Source of the DNA: Limnohabitans sp.
GTDB taxonomy: Bacteria; Pseudomonadota; Gammaproteobacteria; Burkholderiales; Burkholderiaceae_C
Reading direction: 5' to 3'
Length of the DNA stretch: 38,336 nucleotides
Assembly (NCBI GenBank): GCA_018883305.1
Contig: VEQI01000002.1
Span: 1-38,336, forward strand
In this document: in pieces, positions 1 to 7,817 of the stretch
How positions within the stretch are numbered: the first letter of the stretch is position 1
Layout of the letters: every line of letters starts with the position of its first letter
Notes under the pieces: model-generated
The model's input: only the letters and a program-made list of their open reading frames with translations
Database searches by the model: none
Told to the model about the DNA's origin: nothing
Program-made: the position numbers and the translations under genes

Positions 1-729
1 GTGGTGGTGCCCATGGGCTGTCGCGCCGAGGCGTTCCCGGCGTTTCTGCCGCTGGTGTTTCGCTTGTCCAATATTCGTGGCGCGTTGATCACCATGCCGC
101 ACAAGGTGAGCGTGGTGTCTTTGCTTGACGAGGTCACGCCCGCCGTGCGCGTGGCTGGCGCTTGCAACGCGGTGCGTCTGTCGTCTGAGGGTCGCCTGCA
201 GGGCGACATGTTTGACGGCGAAGGGTTTGTGCGGGGCTTGCGCACCAAGGGCTTCAACCCCCAGGGCTGCCGTGCCCTGGTGGTGGGCTCGGGTGGCGTA
301 GGGCGTGCCATTGCGGCCTCCTTGGCCGCGGCAGGTGTGGCGCAGTTGAGCCTGTTCGATGTGGACGCGGCCTCTGCCGATGGCCTGGCCGCACGCGTGC
401 GTGAACATTTTTCCAGCGTTCAGGTGCAGACCGGTTCGCGTGACCCGGCTGGCTTTGATCTGGTGGTCAATGCCACACCGTTGGGCATGAACGAAAACGA
501 TCCCTTGCCGTTTGACGTGCAACGCCTCGCGCCCAGCACCTTTGTGGGTGAAGTGGTGATGAAGCGTGAAACCACGGCCCTGCTGGCTGCGGCCCAGGCC
601 TTGGGTTGCCGTACCCAGGTAGGCACCGACATGCTCTATGAGCAGATCCCCGCCTACCTGGAATTCTTTGGCTTGCCATCCACGACGGCGGCCGATTTGC
701 GACGACTGTCCAAAGTCAGCTACGTTTGA
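1..729 (+). CDS. Shikimate/quinate dehydrogenase-like protein, 5' truncated by window edge
   Basis: The visible 242 residues match the AroE fold. A TMPHK segment (residues 31-35) carries the catalytic Lys, GDMFDGEGF (68-76) holds the catalytic Asp in place of the usual NTDG, and VGSGGVG (95-101) is the dinucleotide-binding loop. The second beta strand ends in LFDVD (118-122). An acidic residue there, instead of the basic NRT motif of AroE, suggests NAD rather than NADP, as in quinate/shikimate dehydrogenases. The family is usually about 270-285 residues, so roughly 40 N-terminal residues lie before base 1 and the GTG at base 1 is not the real start. The next genes encode a dehydroshikimate dehydratase module, which supports a catabolic role: oxidation of quinate or shikimate to the 3-dehydro compound. 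Family certain; exact substrate inferred. Confidence 0.85.
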   Translation: MVVPMGCRAEAFPAFLPLVFRLSNIRGALITMPHKVSVVSLLDEVTPAVRVAGACNAVRLSSEGRLQGDMFDGEGFVRGLRTKGFNPQGCRALVVGSGGVGRAIAASLAAAGVAQLSLFDVDAASADGLAARVREHFSSVQVQTGSRDPAGFDLVVNATPLGMNENDPLPFDVQRLAPSTFVGEVVMKRETTALLAAAQALGCRTQVGTDMLYEQIPAYLEFFGLPSTTAADLRRLSKVSYV

Positions 730-781
730 GGGGTTCTTCGAGTCCCTGGCTCATTCGGCCCCAGGCGGGCAGGAGTAATGC

Positions 782-1663
782 ATGCGCACCGAATCCAACG
801 ATCGTGAATCCATTCCCGAGTTGCCCAACCGACTGGGCATCGAGGGCATCGAGTTCATCGAGTACGCCACCTCGCGGCCCCAGGCCCTGGGGCAGGTGCT
901 GGAGCACATGGGCTTTCGTCCGGTGGCGCGGCATCGTTCGCGCGAGGTCACGCTGTATCGGCAAGGCTCGATGAACCTCATCGTCAATGCGCACCATGAG
1001 GATGCCCGGGTGGACGCCTCGAAGGATGGCCAGCCGGTGTTGTCCGCAGTGGCCTTTCGTGTGCGTGATGCCCTGAAGGCCCACACCCGCTGTCTGAACT
1101 TGGGGGCCTGGTCAGTGCCCAGCCACGCGCAGGCCATGGAGCTGCACATTCCCGCCATTCATGGGCCGGGGTCCAGCCGCTTTTATTTTGTGGACCGCTG
1201 GCGTGAGTTCTCGATTTACGACATCGACTTCAATCCGATTCCCACCGTGGAGATGCAGCCGCAGGCGCTGGAAGGCATGTCTTACTTTGGCGTGGTGCAG
1301 TACATCGGCGCGCAACGCAGTGCCGACTGGTTGACGTATTACGAGCACATGTTTGACTTCACGCCCATTCCGGATCATGAGCGATTTGGCATCCTGCCCA
1401 AGGGCAAGCTCATGCGCAGCCCTTGTGGCCAGTTCTTGTGGCAGTTGATCGAACCCGAGCCCTGGATGGATGCTGAAGACACCGGCGAGTGTCTGCAACG
1501 CATCGGATTGGGTGTGAAGGATGTCGGGCGTGCCGTGCAAGCGCTGAAGGCGCGTGGGGTGGAGTTCGTGGAGTCATCCCGCCTGCACCCTGAAGACCGT
1601 GGCGCATTGACCCGCTCCGTGCTGGGGTCGGTGGCCTTTGAACTGGTGCACCAGGACCGTTAA
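782..1663 (+). CDS. VOC/HPPD-like protein, separate version of the QuiC C-terminal domain
   Basis: This 293-residue protein has two vicinal-oxygen-chelate halves (about 20-150 and 160-293). It resembles the 4-hydroxyphenylpyruvate-dioxygenase-like domain that is fused C-terminally to 3-dehydroshikimate dehydratase in many pseudomonads. Recognisable segments are GIEFIEYAT (22-30), ILPKGKLMRSPCG (204-216) and RGALTRSVLG (273-282). Lined up with HPPD, the first two iron His ligands appear replaced by Gly170 and Arg240; only Glu287 (FELVH) remains, so dioxygenase activity is unlikely. AGGAG at 771-775 precedes the ATG. The dehydratase barrel follows 10 bases downstream. The role is unknown; it may be a subunit or stabiliser of that dehydratase. 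Family confident, function inferred. Confidence 0.75.
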   Translation: MRTESNDRESIPELPNRLGIEGIEFIEYATSRPQALGQVLEHMGFRPVARHRSREVTLYRQGSMNLIVNAHHEDARVDASKDGQPVLSAVAFRVRDALKAHTRCLNLGAWSVPSHAQAMELHIPAIHGPGSSRFYFVDRWREFSIYDIDFNPIPTVEMQPQALEGMSYFGVVQYIGAQRSADWLTYYEHMFDFTPIPDHERFGILPKGKLMRSPCGQFLWQLIEPEPWMDAEDTGECLQRIGLGVKDVGRAVQALKARGVEFVESSRLHPEDRGALTRSVLGSVAFELVHQDR

Positions 1664-1673
1664 GGAGACCGAC

Positions 1674-2552
1674 ATGCACATGCTGGACGGTTATGGGATG
1701 GACACCATCACCATGGCAGGTTCGCTGGAGGCCAAGCTGACCGCCATGAAGGCGGCGGGCTTTTCTCAAGTGATGCTGATGGCGCGCGACCTGGTGAGTC
1801 ATCCGGGCGGCGTGAATGCGGCCGTGGAGGCGGTGCGTGACAGTGGCCTGCGGCCGACGGGCTTTCAAGTGTTGCGGGATTTTGAGGGGTTGTCGGGCCA
1901 TTTGCACGACTACAAAGTTGACATCGCCAAATCCATGCTGACGATGTGTCAGGCCGTGGGTAGCCGCGTGTTGCTGGCCTGTTCATCCACCTCGCGCCAT
2001 GCCACCGATGATCGAGCGCTCATCATTCGCGACCTGCGCAAGCTGGCCATGCTGGCCTTGCCCCTGGGCATCCGGGTGGCCTACGAAGCCTTGTCCTGGG
2101 GCCGCACCGTCAACGACTATGTGACCAGCTGGGAATTGGTGGAAGAAGCCAATTGCCCCAACCTGGGCGTGGGCATCGACTCCTTTCACATCTTTGCCGC
2201 CAACTCCTCCCTGGACGCGTTGGAGGATATCGATCCGGACAAAATTTTCCTGGTGCAACTGTCCGACTTCATGTGGAACGACACCCCCACCTTTGAAGAC
2301 CGCATCACCACGGCACGCACGTTCCGCGTTTTCCCGGGCGAGGGCGTCCACAGTGAGCAACTGGCCGATCTGGTGCTGCGTCTGGAGCGCATGGGTTATC
2401 CGGGCGACTTCAGTTTTGAAGTCTTCAATGACGACTACCAACAATTGCCACTGGCCACCGTCGCCGAACGTGCGCGACGCAGTGCCTTGTGGCTTCATCA
2501 GGACGTCTTGCACCGTAGCGCCCCTTTGCCGGACTGGACTCTGACTCGCTAA
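1674..2552 (+). CDS. quiC: 3-dehydroshikimate dehydratase (QuiC-type TIM barrel)
   Basis: A 292-residue AP-endonuclease-2/sugar-phosphate-isomerase barrel. It converts 3-dehydroshikimate to protocatechuate, feeding aromatic ring cleavage. The four metal ligands of the QuiC family are visible: Glu138 in VAYEALSWG, Asp169 in GIDSFHI, Gln195 in LVQLSD and Glu249 in FSFEVFND. The start is taken at ATG 1674 because GGAG (1664-1667) sits just upstream. An earlier TTG at 1638 would overlap the VOC gene and adds residues with no family resemblance. The C-terminal HPPD-like domain often fused to this enzyme is absent and is encoded by the gene just upstream. The stop overlaps the convergent pfkB stop by a few bases. 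Confidence 0.85.
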   Translation: MHMLDGYGMDTITMAGSLEAKLTAMKAAGFSQVMLMARDLVSHPGGVNAAVEAVRDSGLRPTGFQVLRDFEGLSGHLHDYKVDIAKSMLTMCQAVGSRVLLACSSTSRHATDDRALIIRDLRKLAMLALPLGIRVAYEALSWGRTVNDYVTSWELVEEANCPNLGVGIDSFHIFAANSSLDALEDIDPDKIFLVQLSDFMWNDTPTFEDRITTARTFRVFPGEGVHSEQLADLVLRLERMGYPGDFSFEVFNDDYQQLPLATVAERARRSALWLHQDVLHRSAPLPDWTLTR

Positions 2553-3511
2553 CAGCGTTCGATCACGACCTGCTTCAGCAGGGCTTGCACCTGCTGCGGA
2601 TCACACAACGCCGTGCCATAAGAAGACACGGCTGATGCTGCAGTGGCCATGGCCCAGCGAAATGCGTTCATCAGGCGGCTGGGTTCAGCATCACTCGCGG
2701 TGTCAGGCGTTTGCCAGCCATGGAGCCAGCCACCCAAAAAACTGTCGCCCGCACCAATGGTGCTGCGCACGGTCACGGGCAGTGCCTTGGCGCGCCAATG
2801 GTGCTGTGCGGTCACCACCAAAGCACCTTCTTCACCCAGAGACAAAGCCACGGTCTCGGCTTGATGTTGCTCCACCAATGAAGCCGCGGCGGCCCGGTAG
2901 TCGGACTCGCGCTGCAAGGGATGTCCCACCAATTCAGACAACTCGCGCAGGCTGGGTTTGACCATCGCCACACCCGTGCGCAAGGCGTATTTCAGGGCCT
3001 CACCGGACGCATCCAGGATCAGACGCCGTCCCAAGGCTTGCGCGCGGCGTGACAGCTCGGCGTAACTGTCATCCGCCAACCCCAGTGGCAAACTGCCACT
3101 GACCACCGCATGGGTGGCATGAGGCAGGCGTTCGAGAAAGGCTTGCTGACAGGCTTGCCACTCGGCAGCTGTCAGCCGGGGCCCGGGCAAAACAAATCGG
3201 AAATCCTGACCGCTGGAGGTTTCATGGATGGAAAAATTTTGCCGAGTTTCCTGCGCGATGGGTACAGGTTGTTGCACCAGGTCCTCTTCGGTCAGCAGGG
3301 CTTGCAGTGCTTGCCCCATCACGCCACCAGAAGGGTAGAGCGCCAACGCAGAGCTGCCCAAACGGTGAGTCACACGCGCCACATTGATGCCGCCACCGCC
3401 CGGATGGTTGACGCCTGCGCTGCAACGCAGCTTATGCACCGGTGACACCGTCTCCACGCTGGTGGAGACGTCAACGGCCGGGTTGAGGGTGAGGGTCAGC
3501 ACATCCAGCAT
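2549..3511 (-). CDS. pfkB: 6-phosphofructokinase II (PfkB family)
   Basis: A 320-residue ribokinase-family sugar kinase closely resembling E. coli Pfk-2. Visible motifs are TLTLNPAVD at the N-terminus, HPGGGGINVAR (sugar binding), RQNFSIHE, SGSLPLG, a VKPSLREL segment and the ATP/anion-hole signature STIGAGDSF near the C-terminus with the catalytic Asp. It phosphorylates fructose 6-phosphate in glycolysis; 1-phosphofructokinase or tagatose-6-phosphate kinase are alternatives in this family. The start nearly touches the stop of the MarR gene upstream (one base between), implying co-transcription. No strong ribosome site is seen before the ATG, consistent with translational coupling. Confidence 0.88.
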   Translation of the reverse strand: MLDVLTLTLNPAVDVSTSVETVSPVHKLRCSAGVNHPGGGGINVARVTHRLGSSALALYPSGGVMGQALQALLTEEDLVQQPVPIAQETRQNFSIHETSSGQDFRFVLPGPRLTAAEWQACQQAFLERLPHATHAVVSGSLPLGLADDSYAELSRRAQALGRRLILDASGEALKYALRTGVAMVKPSLRELSELVGHPLQRESDYRAAAASLVEQHQAETVALSLGEEGALVVTAQHHWRAKALPVTVRSTIGAGDSFLGGWLHGWQTPDTASDAEPSRLMNAFRWAMATAASAVSSYGTALCDPQQVQALLKQVVIERC

Positions 3512-3512
3512 G

Positions 3513-3995
3513 TCAGGACCGGCGTGGATCGCTGGGTGTGCGGCTGTGGTCGTTGTTGCTGTCCACCAGCAGACCCAGCATGTCCATGAATTGCTGACGT
3601 TGTTCAGGCGAGAGCGGATCCAGAATGCGTTGCTGCGCTTGCAGCATCATGGGGGTGATCCGTTGCAACAAGGCATCGCCGCCGACGGTGACGTGCAGCA
3701 ACCGCACGCGTCGGTCTGCGGCAGAGGTGCGACGTTCCAGGAGTTGGCGGGCTTCCAGTCGGTCCACCACGCCCCCTGTGGTGGAGGCGTCTAGCGCAAT
3801 GCTGCGCGCCAGCGTACGCTGATCTATGCCGGGTTGCTGCTGTACCGTTTGCAGCGCCGCATATTGCATGGGCGTGATGCCCAGCGACTCCGTTTCCTGC
3901 ACGAACAGGCCCACGGCAATCTGGTGCAAGCGGCGGATCAAATGGCCGGGTTGGCTGTCCACATGAACCGGGTGGGGGGTGTCAGGGGCATTCAT
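3513..3995 (-). CDS. MarR family transcriptional regulator
   Basis: A 160-residue winged-helix regulator. The N-terminal dimerisation helix is followed by a helix-turn-helix (about 57-85, QRTLARSIALDASTTGGVVD) and the wing with the family Asp-Arg-Arg signature in SAADRRVRLLHVT (about 91-103). It is transcribed toward pfkB and divergently from the flavin reductase gene at 4137. MarR proteins usually repress their own and a divergent promoter and respond to aromatic or organic acid ligands, so the 141-base intergenic region is its most likely operator. Which pathway it controls cannot be read from the sequence. Confidence 0.85.
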   Translation of the reverse strand: MNAPDTPHPVHVDSQPGHLIRRLHQIAVGLFVQETESLGITPMQYAALQTVQQQPGIDQRTLARSIALDASTTGGVVDRLEARQLLERRTSAADRRVRLLHVTVGGDALLQRITPMMLQAQQRILDPLSPEQRQQFMDMLGLLVDSNNDHSRTPSDPRRS

Positions 3996-4136
3996 GGTTT
4001 CATTCTAATGGGCATGCTTATCAATAGCTTGCTTAAGGCGGTAGCGGACATGACACCGGAATGCACTGACCCACGGACTCGATGGGTTGTCACGGTGGGG
4101 GGTGGCAGAGGGCGCCAGTTGGGACACAATTCAGCC

Positions 4137-4820
4137 ATGTACTACGAACCCGGCATCACGCCTCACGGCTTACCTCACGACCCCTTCAAGTCCTGCGTCA
4201 TCCCACGCCCGATCGGCTGGATCTCGACGGTGGACGCGCAAGGGCAGGACAACCTGGCACCGTTCAGCCAGTTCCAGAACGTCACCTTTGATCCACCCAT
4301 CGTGATGTTTGCCTCCAATCAGAACAGCCGGGGTGAACGCAAGGACTCGGTGCGCAATGCGGAGAGCACCGGCCAGTTTGTCTGGAACATGGCCACCTAT
4401 GCGCTGCGCGAGGCGGTGAATATCTCGGCCGAAGAGTTGCCGCACGGCGTGGATGAGTTTGAACGGGCAGGGCTGGGCAAACTCCCATCGAGTTTGGTCA
4501 AGCCCAAGCGGGTGGCGGGTTCCCCGATCCATTTTGAGTGCACCTACTTGAACACGGTCCGTTTTCCCGGTTCATCGGTGATGGGCACCGTGGACGTGGT
4601 CTTTGGCCGCGTGGTGGCGGTGCATATTGACGATGCTTACCTGACGCCGGACGGGTTGGTGGATGTGCTCAAGATCCAGCCCCTGGCACGCATGGGCTAT
4701 TACGATTACACCTACGTTGACAACCAGTTCCGCATGGTCATCCCGGGCAACAACGAGGCCGTGCTGGCCGGGCTGGAAGGATCGCCTGATCGCGTCCGTG
4801 CGTCAGGCCCGCAACGTTGA
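4137..4820 (+). CDS. Flavin reductase-like domain protein
   Basis: A 227-residue FMN-binding split-barrel protein of the flavin reductase-like/DIM6-NTAB type. Family features are KSCVIPRPIGWIST (19-32), NLAPFSQFQ and PIVMFASN in the N-terminal third and FECTYLNTVRF in the middle. Proteins of this type either pass reduced flavin to a two-component monooxygenase or bind FMN without a clear partner. The start is set at ATG 4137, where family similarity begins; the frame is open further upstream but that stretch overlaps the MarR gene. It leads a three-gene set with the CitE-like lyase (11 bases downstream) and a Bug binding protein. Cytoplasmic, no signal peptide. Confidence 0.8.
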   Translation: MYYEPGITPHGLPHDPFKSCVIPRPIGWISTVDAQGQDNLAPFSQFQNVTFDPPIVMFASNQNSRGERKDSVRNAESTGQFVWNMATYALREAVNISAEELPHGVDEFERAGLGKLPSSLVKPKRVAGSPIHFECTYLNTVRFPGSSVMGTVDVVFGRVVAVHIDDAYLTPDGLVDVLKIQPLARMGYYDYTYVDNQFRMVIPGNNEAVLAGLEGSPDRVRASGPQR

Positions 4821-4831
4821 AGGCACCTTGC

Positions 4832-5734
4832 ATGTCGATGTTTCCCCACTACGCCCCCTCACACCGCTTGGTCTGGCTGTTCTGTGCGGGTGCCTCTCTC
4901 TCAGCCCATGAGGCCACCGTGACCAGTGGTGCCCAGATCCTCATTCAGGATCTGGAGGATTTCACGCCGCCTGAATTGCGCACACAGGCCAGGGCCATGG
5001 CGCCAGACTTGTTCAACGCTGCGCGTGCGCGGGGCACCATGGTGTGCGTGCGCATCAATCTGTTGAGCCAGGAAGGTCTGGTCGATCTGGAAGCGGTGAT
5101 GCCGCATCGCCCCGACGTGATTTCTTATCCGAAGGCGGAACGTGCGCTGGACATGGCTGCGTTGTCCGAACACATTGGCCGGTTGGAACGCTTGCATGGT
5201 ATTCCGCTGGGCCAGACGGAAATTCTGCCGGTGTGTGAAACCGCGCTGGGCGTGGTGGAGGTGCGTTCACTGGCGGCAGCCACCCCGCGGGTGCGTGCCG
5301 CTTTGCTGGGTACCGAAGATCTGGCCAGTGACTTGCAAGCGGAGCGCGGCACCGATGGCTTGGAACTGGACCATGCGCGTCGCCGCTTTCTGCTCGAGTG
5401 CCGTGCGGCGCGCATCGAACCGGTGGATGCGCCCTACACCTTTGCCGATGAGGCCGGTGCCGTGGCCGAGACCCGCTATTCGCGCCGCCTGGGCTATCAA
5501 ACCAAGAGCCTGGTGAACCCCGCCATGGTGCGTTCGGTGCAGGCTGCCTTGGCGCCATCGCCTGCAGACATTGCCCTGGCCCGCGAGACCGTGACGCTGT
5601 TTGAAGCAGCGCGCGCGCGTGGCGAGGACCGTGCTCTGGTACGCGACCTGTGGGTCGAGGTGCCCACCTATCTCAATGCCCGCCGTCTGCTGGAGCGGGC
5701 ACAAGGACTGTCAACACAAGGAGCCCCACGATGA
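4832..5734 (+). CDS. HpcH/HpaI aldolase / CitE-like lyase
   Basis: About 300 residues of the CitE-like TIM-barrel family, which cleaves or forms C-C bonds in CoA thioesters such as malyl-, citramalyl- or citryl-CoA using Mg2+. Visible signatures are ILIQDLEDFTPPE (metal/CoA region), VCVRIN, DVISYPKAE, ILPVCETALGV (metal-binding Glu) and LLGTEDLASDL. ATG 4832 is chosen because GAAGG at 4819-4823 gives a suitable spacing; the frame also holds an earlier TTG at 4817. Its TGA is overlapped by the ATG of the next Bug gene (ATGA at 5731-5734), so lyase and uptake protein are translationally coupled. Substrate unknown; a hydroxy-dicarboxylyl-CoA is likely. Confidence 0.82.
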   Translation: MSMFPHYAPSHRLVWLFCAGASLSAHEATVTSGAQILIQDLEDFTPPELRTQARAMAPDLFNAARARGTMVCVRINLLSQEGLVDLEAVMPHRPDVISYPKAERALDMAALSEHIGRLERLHGIPLGQTEILPVCETALGVVEVRSLAAATPRVRAALLGTEDLASDLQAERGTDGLELDHARRRFLLECRAARIEPVDAPYTFADEAGAVAETRYSRRLGYQTKSLVNPAMVRSVQAALAPSPADIALARETVTLFEAARARGEDRALVRDLWVEVPTYLNARRLLERAQGLSTQGAPR

Positions 5735-6738
5735 ACCACCCATCGCCTGACATGCTTTCGAAGTCAACCCTCATGCGCCGCCGTGGCTGGTGGCGTCTGT
5801 TGCAGGGCCTGGTGGTGATGGGGGGCTTGTCTGCATCTTTGGGATGGGCCCAAACGGCAGCACCGATTCGGCTGCTGGTGGGGTATGCCGCGGGGGGACC
5901 CGTTGACGCGGCGGCTCGTTTGTTCGCGCCCGTGCTGTCGCGTGAACTCGGTCAGTCCGTGGTGGTGGAGAACCGCCCGGGTGCGGGCGGGGTGCTGGCG
6001 GGGGACTTGGTGGCCAAGGCTGCGCCCAATGGTCAGGTGCTGTTTTTTGGCGCCAGCCCCACCATGACCATCAGTCCGCATGTGCTCAAGTCCATGCCGT
6101 TTGACACCCTGCGCGATCTGGCGCCCATTGCGCCCATCCTGAGCTACGCCAACATGCTGGTGGTGAACAAGGACCAGCCCTTTCGCAATGTGGCCGAGCT
6201 CACCGCGTATGCACGTGCCAACCCTGGCAAGGTGTCCTATGGTTCCGCCGGCATGGGGGGCTCCAACCACCTCAGTGGCGAGTTGTTTGCCAAACGGGTG
6301 GGTGCACAGTTGACGCATGTGCCTTACAAAGGCAATGCACCAGCCATGACCGACGTGGTGGGTGGGCAGTTGACCATGATGTTTGACATCGTGGGCACCG
6401 CGCGCAATTACGTGAACTCGGGTCGCGTGCGGGCGCTGGCCGTGACATCGCGTGAACGCAACCCTTCCGTGCCCGATGTGCCCACCCTGCGCGAGAGCGG
6501 CGTGGACTTCGAGGTGGGTGGTTGGTATGGCTTGTACGGGCCGCCGCAATTGCCGGCGGAACTGGTCCAGCGCTTCAACGATGCCACGCGACGTGCGCTG
6601 GCGCAAGAGGAGTTGCGCAGCAAGCTGGTGGAGCAGGGCTATGACCTGTGGGTGGGGTCGCCGCAAATGCTGGCCGAACGTGCCACGCGAGAGCTGTCCC
6701 TGTGGGGAAGCGTCACGCAGGGCATGAAGTTCGATTGA
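5731..6738 (+). CDS. Bug-family (TctC) tripartite tricarboxylate transporter binding protein
   Basis: A 335-residue periplasmic solute-binding protein. A signal peptide with a basic start (RRRGWWR) and hydrophobic core ends near GWAQ, followed by family motifs IRLLVGYAAGGPVD, GQSVVVENRPGAGG, THVPYKGNAPAMTDVVGG and VPTLRESG. Bug proteins bind carboxylates and deliver them to a TctAB permease, none of which is encoded nearby. AAGGAG at 5718-5723 precedes the ATG, which overlaps the lyase stop as ATGA. The ligand is probably the acid whose CoA ester the coupled lyase handles; this is inference from position only. Confidence 0.9.
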   Translation: MNHPSPDMLSKSTLMRRRGWWRLLQGLVVMGGLSASLGWAQTAAPIRLLVGYAAGGPVDAAARLFAPVLSRELGQSVVVENRPGAGGVLAGDLVAKAAPNGQVLFFGASPTMTISPHVLKSMPFDTLRDLAPIAPILSYANMLVVNKDQPFRNVAELTAYARANPGKVSYGSAGMGGSNHLSGELFAKRVGAQLTHVPYKGNAPAMTDVVGGQLTMMFDIVGTARNYVNSGRVRALAVTSRERNPSVPDVPTLRESGVDFEVGGWYGLYGPPQLPAELVQRFNDATRRALAQEELRSKLVEQGYDLWVGSPQMLAERATRELSLWGSVTQGMKFD

Positions 6739-6744
6739 ACCGCC

Positions 6745-7745
6745 TCAGTCCAGGCTCAGTTTGTTGTCGTGGATGATGCGCGCATAACGCTTGCGGTCAT
6801 CGGCAATCAGCTGCACGAATTCGGCGGGCGTTCCACCCTTGGCGACCGCGCCCTGGGCCAGCAACTGTTGCTGCACCTCCGGCATGGCCAGCACTTGCTG
6901 AATACCACTGGACACCTTGTCCACAATCTCCTTGGGCGTTCCCGCGGGCGCCAGCAAGCCCAGCCATGAGCCTGACTCTGCACCGCTCACGCCCGCTTCC
7001 TGCAACGTGGGCGTGTCGGGCAGGGCGGGCACCCGTTGCTTGCTGGTGATGGCCAATCCCTTGAGCTTGCCCGACTTGATGTAGGCCGAGGTTTCCAGCA
7101 CCGAGGCAAACAGCATGTGCACATTGCCGGAGATCAGGTCCGTCATGGCCGCACCACCGCCTTTGTAAGGGACATGCAGGATCTGCGTGTCGGTGGCAAT
7201 CTTGAAGGTTTCCGCGGACAAGTGGGGTGAACCGCCATTGCCTGAGCTGGCATAGGTCAACTGGTTGGGATTGGACTTGGCCAGCGCCACCAACTCTTTG
7301 ACGTTTTGCACGGGCAGACTGTTGGTCACGGCCAGCACAAACGGCAGTTCGGCAAAGAGACCAATAGGCACAAACGCCGTGTCGGGGTTGTAGTTGAGTT
7401 TTTTGTACAGCGTGGGATTGATGGACTGCGTGCCCACGTTGCCTGTCAACAGGGTATAGCCGTCCGGCTTGGCCCGGGACACCACCTCCAGGCCCACGTT
7501 GCCACCCGCGCCTCCCTTGTTGTCCACCACCACCGATTGTCCCCACAGCTGCGACAAGCGTTGCGCCACGATGCGGGTGCCAATGTCGGTGCCACCACCC
7601 GGTGCAAAGGGCACCACGATGGTGACGGTTCGGGTCGGCCATGCTGTGGATTGCGCATAACAGGGGCGCTGCAGACACACAGGGCCGCCAGGGCGGACAA
7701 GAGCTTCAGACAGGGGCGCAAGGCATGATTCACAGGGTTCTCCAT
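6745..7745 (-). CDS. Bug-family (TctC) binding protein with apparent frameshift in the signal peptide
   Basis: The mature domain is intact and typical: RTVTIVVPFAPGGGTDI, GQSVVVDNKGGAGG, KPDGYTLL, HVPYKGGGAAMTDLISG, LPDTPTLQEAG. The in-frame N-terminus, however, has no signal peptide. A normal one (MENPVNHALRPCLKLLSALA onward) begins at ATG 7745 in another frame. It would join the mature frame near CYAQ if one base were added to the GGGG run at 7663-7666 (CCCC on the coding strand). As given, the full product cannot be exported. The change may be a real inactivating mutation, phase variation in the short run, or a sequence error. A GTG at 7759-7761 is the nearest uninterrupted upstream start. 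It is divergent from the amidase gene. Confidence 0.75.
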
Positions 7746-7817
7746 CGGTGCTGAAGTCCACATCCTAGTGCAAGATACGTGATTGTTCTTTTCATTTCTG
7801 CCAAGGAGACTCTCGCC

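Noticed and set aside
4013..4040. A possible MarR operator around GCTTATCAATAGC in the 3996-4136 gap
   Set aside because: Only four of six base pairs in the best-centred arms match, too weak to report as a site although the region is a sensible place to look.
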